From: Punica granatum
Taxonomy: Eukaryota; Streptophyta; Magnoliopsida; Myrtales; Lythraceae
Reading direction: 5' to 3'
Assembly (NCBI RefSeq): GCF_007655135.1
Contig: NC_045129.1
Coordinates: 38,689,122 to 38,753,121 of the forward strand
DNA length: 64,000 nt
Shown here: positions 56,046-64,000 of the stretch, one piece after another
Numbering within the stretch: the first letter of the stretch is position 1
Layout of the letters: the number at the start of each line of letters is the position of its first letter
The notes under the pieces: generated by a model
What the model saw: only the letters and a program-made list of their open reading frames with translations
The model's database searches: none
What the model was told of the DNA's origin: nothing
Translations under genes and position numbers: made by a program

Positions 56046-57924
56046 CATTATCTTATGTGTCATTCCATTGACTTTTTTGTATGAACTCTACCTTTTTACA
56101 TGAAAAATAAAGGACATGTGACGTGCACCAAAGACAACGTCGGGACATATTTCATAGCAAAAGCAAAAGCCCTAAACAGAAGAGAAGGGGAAAAAAATGA
56201 GAATCGGTTATGATCAATATATATGTTTTTTTTTATAGCATCTGAGATCATATGGTATGGAACGTCTTTCTTTTGAACATAATATATATAGTTGCAGCAT
56301 CGAAGGTGATAAGTAGCACGATAAGTGTGCACGACAATAATATATGTGTTTGAAATATTGTTCAACATCGGAGAAAGTATCTAAGGGTAATTTAAGAAAA
56401 GTCTACTTAGATGGACAAATGAAAAGGTTGTCTTCAAAAGCCTAATTATGAAATCCATTCTCTCCCTCTTCACACCTCAGAACACAACACATGCTGAGGT
56501 CCACATATTCTCGTACAATAAAAAAATGAGAAAATTAAAATATCAAAGGATTTATTCATTAGACATCCTTAGAATTAGAAATAAAAAATAAAAAAAAATC
56601 ATAGAATCAATTTTTCATCAGAAAAATGACACCATCAGCGATTCTATATGTCGAGGGAAAGAGTGGAAAAGAATTATTTAATAATAACATATGCATAAGA
56701 ATTAATGCGAATAATATATACAGTAGTGAAGTACGTACGTGTATATAAATGCCTGACCATAGCCCCCCTCAATTTTCGCTCATCAGAAACAATGATTGAC
56801 CATAGCCAAGATATTTATCCAAGTGCTTTGAATTGGGTCTACGTTTTAGAATGAATTATTCTGCTATATCTTCTTCTTCTTCTGTTTTTTTTTTTTGGAT
56901 AAGCTATTCTACTATATCTTGTTCTGTTTAGCAGTTTAGTTTTTTACTTGAATAATTGAGATAAGTTGCACCAAAAAAAGTATAAAATAAACAAGTTACA
57001 GGTAAATAATTAAAAATACAGAGATAGGGTTGGAATATAAATTTAAATAATTCATTTTATAATGGATAAATGGATAGAAATATTGGGGGGTGACAGGACA
57101 GGAAGGTATGCCTCTGCCCACTTATATTCTATCTTTCTAGAGCATCTCATATCATGCAGCGTTCACCATTTGGTCATATCTTAAGCAGCAAGAAATTAGT
57201 AAGTCTCCTCCTTAATATCCCCTTAGTCAGACATCTTCTGTAATGTTCTTCATCCATCAGTAGTTAGCTAGCTTGTGGCATATACCATGAACCAGGAAGT
57301 GGATAGAGGGCAGGTTCAATATATATCTATCCCGTAAAAGACTGGTTCCGCCATCTTTCAATCTGGAAATTTACTAACGCGTGTCTTCCATAAGACTGAA
57401 CTAATCATGTAATATCATTCAATTATTTGTTCATAATCAGATGACAGATGAAGAACCCACTTATTGATTTGGAATGGTTAGAGTAATAAGCTTAATGAAA
57501 GTTTAAAACAGCTAGGAAATGGCAAACATATCTGTTAGGTCCATTATTCAAACATCAAAACCTATCCAACCCTATTATTATGTTTGTATAATTTACCCGT
57601 AGTGAAACATCGTGCTATTGGTTGGACTCGGGTCTGATTTCACCGAAACAAGCTACTTTCATGAAATAGTAAGAACTAGCTAGAGACAACTTCGTGGGGC
57701 TTATTAGTTCAATGCTTTCAGGGAAAAATTTAAAAAAAAATCCTTGAGTTGCGACTGAAACACCTTATTTGATATTATAAGACTCAGCCCTAATCCTAAC
57801 TCGAATTGTGTATTATTGATGTCTAACAGATAATCACGGGAAATACAAGAGACTGCACAAGTGATTTTTAAGTTAATCATTCAAATCAAGTTGATCAAGG
57901 ATACCACCAGGTCCCATCCGATGA

Positions 57925-58616
57925 CTCGGTGTTTATACTGATAATGAATCTCTCCGTCAATTCAAGAGGGGATTAGAGGAAGCCATTACGTTTCGTCCAT
58001 GCAGTCAATTGGTTATTAATTTCGAGTTAGGCAGCTGAGATTCTGAGGCTAAAATCTGTACTTCCGGGGCTGCAGGTCATGCTTGGAAGGGAGTACATCC
58101 CCGGTGGATCCAGGGGAAGAATGGATCATGAGAGGGAGGTCCCAGGTTTTGAATATGGGAGAGCTACTAAACACTCAGCCTCACATGTGGTGAAAGCAGA
58201 AGAGGCTGAGCTTTCGGAAATGTTCCATAAGGTTTTGCTGGTGGTGGCTCCGTGTTCTACTGAGTGCTGCCAATCAACAGATGCTGGCCAAAGCAAGGAC
58301 TCGAGGCCCGATCCACAAGTTCGTGGGTCTAATGGTGGAAGGGAACAGGGCAGTAGACAGCGGAATAAGAGCTCGGTGGACTTGAGAACGCTTCTGATTC
58401 TTGAGGCTCGTATGGTGGGAAATGGTGAGGGGACCCAGAACTTCTGCGAGGCAATCTTACCCAAGGGAGTTCAGTGGCCGACCTGCTGAAAGGTTGCCGA
58501 CTTCATATCTCAACCGGTCCCTTCGAGAAGTTATCCATCATGTATGTGAATTACATGATCTGGAAATTGTCACAAAAGGCTGGCGTCCTCCATATTATAG
58601 AATCGCATTTGGCTTA
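57925..58616 (+). pseudogene. LISCL GRAS pseudogene fragment 1
   Basis: Collinear with about 50300-51110 of the intact gene at 49504. It keeps FKRGLEEA-type sequence, GGSRGRMDHEREVPGFEYGR, ELSEMFHKVLLVVAPCSTE and SSVDLRTLLIL. About 130 bp coding for LHRI is then missing, and similarity picks up at EARMVGNGEGTQNF before a frameshift. It breaks off in the middle of the VHIID motif at 58616. No N-terminal or PFYRE/SAW part is attached. In-frame stops lie near 58036. It must be a separate copy from 59115-62618, because both contain the EARMVGN region. Confidence 0.88.
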
Positions 58617-59114
58617 TAAGAGATCGGGTACGTAGGTAAAGAGAAATCCGCGAATTTATAAGAGATTGGGTACCACAACCGACTAGCTCGAGTTTTTGGA
58701 TTGGAACTGGACCCAATCGCTTATAGACCCCGTGAAATTTTATAGGTAGGAAGGTCCACTCTTCACGCCGAGCGCGAGCACATACTAGTATTGGCCAATA
58801 GACATAGTGCACCTCGTGGTCTCACCAATATCGGAGGTATCTGTCTCTGGACCGCGGCCCTGCTCTTAGTCTTACCATGGTTTTGATAGCTTTAAGGCTT
58901 TAGGCTCTCGTAGAGCCTCTGTGGTTAGCAGGGTTTTATATATTTGGAATTTTAGTCTGCTTGTGTTGCGTGTAGAAAGATGAGTGTTTTCGAGTTGTTA
59001 ATTGTTGCAGTAGAATTATTGTTTTTGGGTAATTGTTGCGGTAGAATATAATCTTGAGTTGTAGGATTTGTTAGTTTATGGTTAAGATTCAACATTTGTG
59101 GGATTTGCCGGCAC
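58617..59114. other. Spacer between GRAS pseudogenes
   Basis: Starts with a short direct repeat (ATAAGAGATCGGGTAC near 58616 and ATAAGAGATTGGGTAC near 58658) at the break of fragment 1. The rest is unrecognised. The last part may be the decayed leader of the next pseudogene. Confidence 0.45.
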
Positions 59115-60061
59115 ATGGCTCGCCGTTTCGATCATTTTCCCTTCTCAATTGATGATTTCAACTTTGGAAGCAATAGGAAGGACCTTTCCCAATTCAAACT
59201 GCTGTCCTAATGGGTTCGAACCGTCTAATGAGCCCGTCCAGGGTCCATGTTTCGACTCCTTAAGAGAATCTGTTCACTCAACTACCAAGGACGATGGCTT
59301 GGCCTATGTACCGGTAATCTCCAGCCTCAAGGAAGAGCAGCTATTCCCATCTGAACCACGAGACGGCGTCTCTTTGGACCCGTCTTTGAGCTTAGGTACC
59401 GGCTTGATCGAGGGAGGAGTGTCTTCATCGCCCTTGGATGACAGTGATTCGTCGGATCCTGTTCTCAGGTACATAAGCCAGATGCTTATGGAAGAGTACA
59501 TGGAGGAAACAGCGTGGGTTCCCCCCCTGAGGATTCCGCTCTTCAGAACACTGGGAAGTCGCTGTATGACGCAATCGGGGAGAAGTACCCAGATTTCTCC
59601 AATCGAACCCAGCATCTTGATGCAAGCCCGTTCATCGAGCTTCCAAATAGCAATTTCTCAGGAAGTAGTTGTACACAGGATGATGCTGTTGGCTTGATAA
59701 GTCTTATGATGCTGGGCGCACAACCTGTCTCTTCCAACGATGTGAAGACCGCTAATGAGCTGCTGAAGCAGATTCGAGAAAACACGTCTCCTTCAGGGGA
59801 CGGTTGTCAGAGGTTGGCACATTACTTTGCCAATGGGCTCGACGCTCGTATGGTGGGGAACCACTCCGGGACTCGGACCTACTATTTATCGTTTCCTTGT
59901 AAGAGGAGATCAGCAGCTGACATCTGCGAGCTTACCATCTTCATCTCTTGACCTGTCCGTTTAAGAAGTTCTCCATCTTCTTCTCGAATTATATGATAGA
60001 GAAAATGTCGGAAAACGCAAGCGTCCTCCATGTAATAGACTTGGGTATTAGTTTCGGTTTC

Positions 60062-61849
60062 TGTTTACACTTGTTTTTCGCACCTAATAGCTGTTACAAG
60101 TCCGTGATGGATGCAATGATTTGGTGAGCTCAATTAGTCGAATTTGGGTTCATTTAAGGCCCACGACTTGATATTTGCATTTTTGGATATTCAAGGAGGT
60201 CCGTGTTATAAGACAGCCCATGATCGAGGACTTGAAGACCTGACACAATAATCCACGGCATTACCCTACTAGGACAGCCCTTGGTGGGGAGGGAATTCGA
60301 GGAAGAAGTCATGAGATGCTTAGCTGGGCTGATCACATCATTTAGCCGAGAGCTAGCTGCTAGCTCGCACTAATGGAGGAGTTTTGATTCTTTCCCAAAC
60401 GGTATTATCGCACGAATCCGAACATTCATGGAGACAGCTACGTGGCTCTACAGGCAGCGAGAAGCATTTCCTCGACTTGCACACCAGACATGGAGAGTCA
60501 CTGATACACGTTTGGTCATTAGCTAGGTATGGGAACACGTTCGATTAATTTCCCTGCTTGGGTTGATGCGCGCGAATGTGGCAACGAAGGCACGATCAGT
60601 GCCCTAATTATGATGGCCAGAGGTGTTTCCATGAGTAGGAGGCTGTCCACATGGAAATTGCTAGAGGGTTTAGCATGTAAAATATTACGACCATGAAGTT
60701 TTCATGTAATTAGCTATAGAGGATATTCACTTTCCTTGTTTAGCTGGTTGTTAGTGTAGTGTGATTTTATTGCTTTTTGTTGCTTATTTCCTTATAATAA
60801 GGCGTAATTTCTGCTTAATTAGGTTATGTTTGGTTTTACTAGAGTTGAATTTTGGTTTTAATTGGTTTGTAATGATTATATTATTGAATTATGAGAAAAA
60901 GCTTAAAAAAGTAATGAAAAGTTGAAGGAAAGTAATGGTTGTGTTGTTGAATTGTGAAAAAATAATGAATAGTTGAAAGAATTTAACATTAAAAATTGAA
61001 TTGAATGATTAAAAAAATTGAAGAAAAAGGGAAAAATAATAATTGTATTGTTGAATTAAAGATAAATAGATTTAAGTGGAATAGAATTAAAAAAAATTTG
61101 GTTAAACGGGCCTTGGATTCCTAGGTCAGCCCTATAAGAATTAGAAGGTGCCATCATTGTAAGCCTTAATAACACAAGCATAAACCGGTTCTACGCCAAT
61201 GTATCATTACTTTTCATATACATTTGTTGTCATTTCAATTCCGCACCGTTATTCAATATCTCAATATATGTTATGCACTTTTCAATATCCCGTTTATCGC
61301 ACATGCCCTTTCAATATCTTTTTTCCCGTACATGCTCCTAAATAGCTAGATTCTCGTACTACATTTTCACATTGTGTATGGAGCTCTTGGTTCCATCTTC
61401 TCCACTGCTTCTCGCTTCAAGGCAACGATCGGGTAATTTCTTCACTTAGGCTTCAGGGCTGGAGGTTCCATTGACTTTCAATTGCATCAACTGGGTAACT
61501 TGCGTCCTTTGCAGAAAAGCTAGCAGTTCAGTTGCATAGTGCTCCAGTTGGCTGATTAGCCACTCCTTCTATCCCAAAGCTTCAAGGTGTACAAGTCGCA
61601 CGCCCGTTGAAGTTCATCTAATCCTCGAGACCGTTTTATTGTCCGACACATTTGACATACCCGTGACGCATCGATCATATCCACGAAACCCAGCTACCAC
61701 TTGCACCTATGGACTTAGGGACCGTGGAGCTACACTATAAGTCGGTGAGGTTAGCTAGTGGTTTTGCTGTTATCTTGGGACAGCGTCCTGGTACACTCGT
61801 CTTGCCACATGTAGGCCGGAGATTGGCCCGTCCATTTTTAGGCGGAACA
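60062..61849. mobile_element. Insertion of about 1.8 kb inside GRAS pseudogene 2
   Basis: Comparison with the intact gene places the two break points inside the codons for G-F-Q-W-P. The insert begins TGTTTACACTTG and ends GGCGGAACA, and TTTC is found on both sides (GTTTC before, ATTTC after). TG...CA ends with a near-perfect 5-bp flank would fit a solo LTR, but no second copy in the window confirms it. It contains a MITE at 60826-61108 and no recognised gene. Confidence 0.5.
60826..61108. mobile_element. MITE nested in the 1.8-kb insertion
   Basis: Begins TGTTTGGTTTTACTAGAG and ends TTTGGTTAAACG (partly eroded inverse). The interior is collinear with 47836-48141 (GTAATGATTATATTATTGAA, AACATTAAAAATTGAATTGA). 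Confidence 0.65.
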
Positions 61850-62618
61850 ATTTCCACTGGCCGATCCTTATCCAGAAGCTCGGGGAGAGAGCTGGTGGGC
61901 CTCCTAAGCTGCGTATCACGGATATAGAGCTCCCAGAACACAGGTTTTGCCCCGCAGAAAGGATTCAGGAGACAGGCCGCCGTTTGGCCGATACTGTAAG
62001 CGGTTTACGGTTAGCCTTGAATATAATGCTTTGACTTCACACAACTGCGATGCCAACGGGATCGAAGACCTAAAGCTCGAGAGTGGTGAGATGATCGTTA
62101 TAAACCGTATCTCCCGGCTCCTCAATACTACAGATGAACCAGTTGAGGTTCAGGAGGATGCCCAAGGGATAAAGTCTTGAACCTAATCAGGAAGATAGAA
62201 CCCGTTGTTTTCGTACACGACGTATCTAACGGAGCTGACAATGCACCCTTCTTTGTGACTCGGTTCTGTCTTCAGTGTATGATATGTTTGATACGACCGA
62301 TGGCAGGTGAACAGAAGGAATCGGAAGCGAGGATGATCTTAGAGAGCGAGTTCTTCGGGCGGGAGGTTATGAACGCGACAGTGGTGTGAGGGGCTGGAGA
62401 GGGTTGAGAGGCCCGATACTTACAGGCAGTGGCAAGTCCGTCACACGAGAGCAGGCTTCAAGCAGCTTCCTCTGGATCAAGAGTTTATGAGCAAATTACG
62501 GCATAAGCTCAAGGCGTGGTACCACAAAGAGTTCATGCTTGATCAGGATCGGAACTGGATGTTGTTTGGGTGGAGGGATCGGATAATCTTCGCCACCGCC
62601 TGTTGGGTACCGGTCTAA

Positions 62619-62999
62619 CTGTGCAAGTGTTAGTGCATCCATTTATTTCCAAAGTCCGAACCATCCCGGGAGTCCTCTTGATGCTGTCATCAGATAGCTG
62701 GGGGATCCGGAGTACATTGAGGTGCTCGAGGGCCACAAGATTTGCTCTTCCATATTGTTTGGATTTGTTGTACTCATTTCTACTTATTGTTTTGGCAATG
62801 CATTTACGATCTCGTCCCGTATCCTTGCGGCTTACTCTGCATTTGTAATTTATACGTAGCAGAAATGCTTCGATTTTACCCGTGGCATATGTGATGAACC
62901 GTCTTTCTTTCCTTGCTGTTTTCTTCCTTCCAAATCAAATGGGAAAGCAAATTGTGTGCTGATAACACTAGGACAAGATTTTTATTCCGGAACAGTAAT
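62619..62999. other. Region after GRAS pseudogene 2
   Basis: Former 3' UTR and flank of the pseudogene. No gene is supported. Confidence 0.4.
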
Positions 63000-63660
63000 T
63001 GTATCCGATATCAAGCTTCACATGTTAAGATGAGACGAAGATTCTTCGAGCATGAAAATATATATTCATGTATATACTGTGTGCCACGCGGTCTATATGC
63101 TGATAAAAACGTCACATTGCCTTATCGACTGAGCCGCCTTATGCTACATAAGGATCGGCCGCTATCTTCTCATTTTTCCCATTGGCCTCTTCACTTCGGT
63201 CCAATTGGTTATATGGATAGATAATGATGCTTATCAACGAACATTTAAGATAAGAGACCAAACTGCAAGAAATTCAAAGTTGGTGGAGATGGGGGCTGCC
63301 CTGCACTTGCAGCCCCGGTTTGGTTTGAAAGTAATATTAATATATCAATCGTTTTGAGTAGGGTTGAATTTGTACCTGTCCCATCTACCTAGAAATTCCA
63401 ACATTTTTCTCCAGCATGTTGGACTAATCAAGATTTAGACTTTAATTTCTTTGCAATGTTTGATCTATGACGATCATTCAAACATATATATGCATTACAT
63501 ATATCATCCGTAGTCTCTTGACTGGTTGAACCCCTTTTTTGACTCCTACTAATTAAGCATTAACCAGGAGACCTTTAGGCAGCAGCCTTTCACTGTACAT
63601 GAAATAGTACACAATGTTTTTTGTTTTTCCCTACCTGGAAGCTATTAACTGACAGAATAA
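63000..63660. repeat. Duplicated 3' flank, copy B
   Basis: Partner of 52610-53060 and 53742-53830 (AGACCTTTAGGCAGCAGCCT and TTTTTCCCTACCTGGAAGCT near 63570-63640). Here the two parts lie next to each other, without the roughly 600 bp of MITE sequence that separates them in copy A. Confidence 0.75.
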
Positions 63661-64000
63661 TGTCACTATTGCTAAATAAATAAATGGTAAAATGGACTAA
63701 CCTCCGCCGAGGTTTGGAGAAATGATACTTAATCCCATTTGATAAAAATATAGGCAGTTGCCGCATTTCACTTATTTTACCATACTATTATTTTTGGGAA
63801 AAACTTTAATTGGGTCCATAACTTATTGATTTTTCTTTTCAAAACCATACATTTACTTTTTATTGATTAAAGCAGCCACATTACACAAAATATTTTCATA
63901 AGGCCCTTTTAATATAAATTTAAATTTTTTTTAAAAACTTTTAAAAATAAAAATAAAATAAAAAAGAAAACCATTCAAAGGGGGAGGAAAAATGCCTCTA
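63661..64000. other. AT-rich end of window
   Basis: No gene or repeat with defined ends is recognised. Confidence 0.4.

Larger units (their letters stand above)
51904..57924. other. AT-rich spacer downstream of the second GRAS gene
   Basis: Includes the 3' UTR (to about 52070), a 3' flank shared with the pseudogene copy (listed separately), several degenerate AT-rich MITE remnants (for example 53096-53277 and 53584-53690) and a TA microsatellite at 54998-55022. No further gene, tRNA or long conserved frame is seen. Confidence 0.5.
59115..62618 (+). pseudogene. LISCL GRAS pseudogene 2, split by an insertion
   Basis: The ATG at 59115 opens a recognisable LISCL N-terminus (FDHFPFSIDDFNF), then frameshifts. 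PVLRYISQMLMEEYMEETAW lies near 59460. The middle of the gene is deleted at about 59685, joining FSGSS directly to LHRI (SNDVKTANELLKQIREN). The VHIID motif (VLHVIDLGISFGF) is cut at 60061 by an insert and resumes at 61855 (WPILIQKLGERAGGPPKLRI in another frame). Later lesions are a roughly 20-bp deletion in PFYRE near 62265 and a frameshift near 62385. The SAW end (WMLFGWRDRIIFATACWVPV) and the ancestral stop are still visible at 62616-62618. No functional protein is expected. Confidence 0.9.

Overview
The window is nuclear DNA of a flowering plant, almost certainly a eudicot. The evidence is spliced genes with GT-AG introns and close plant homologues, a plant U4 snRNA gene with a plant-type USE/TATA promoter, a plant tRNA-Gly, GRAS transcription factors, many short inverted-repeat elements and a large Ty3/gypsy LTR retrotransposon. 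The retroelement's style (an extra ORF upstream of gag, degenerate zinc knuckle, D-N-G protease) recalls elements I associate with Punica/Myrtales. That species guess is inference and cannot be proved from the window.

Layout. 1-16746 is a Tat/Ogre-lineage retrotransposon on the minus strand: long (about 3.9 kb) TGT...ACA LTR at 12866-16746, tRNA-Arg primer-binding site, ORF1, gag, protease, a 211-bp intron-like gap, RT, two RNase H domains and integrase. Its reading frames are broken by small indels. A nearly identical copy of the ORF1 start, leader and half of an LTR lies at 1-2604 and ends in a 100-N assembly gap. 16996-17228 is a U4 snRNA gene. Then come a MUR3-family GT47 glycosyltransferase (18393-20333, +), a tRNA-Gly(UCC) (20889-20960, +), PGRL1 (21695-24258, +, 7 exons), a RAB5IF/OPTI-like ER membrane protein (26448-25072, -, 4 exons), an ORP3-type oxysterol-binding protein (28210-31582, +, 10 exons), a TRP1/TBP1-type telomere-repeat-binding protein (38155-41291, +, 9 coding exons) and a cluster of LISCL-group GRAS genes: two intact (45079-47319 and 49504-51903) and two decayed (57925-58616 and 59115-62618, the latter split by a 1.8-kb insertion). 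Gene spacers hold MITEs, inverted repeats and AT-rich DNA.

The single-copy genes are not a functional pathway: cell-wall glycosylation, cyclic photosynthetic electron flow, ER membrane-protein biogenesis, lipid transfer and telomere binding are simply neighbours. The GRAS cluster is a real local family expansion, and the 3' flank of the second intact gene is duplicated behind the larger pseudogene.

The most unusual observation is inside the LTR. About 190-220 nt from the tRNA-Arg primer-binding site is a second stretch resembling the D-arm to anticodon region of the same tRNA, which suggests an extended primer-tRNA interaction or a captured tRNA piece.
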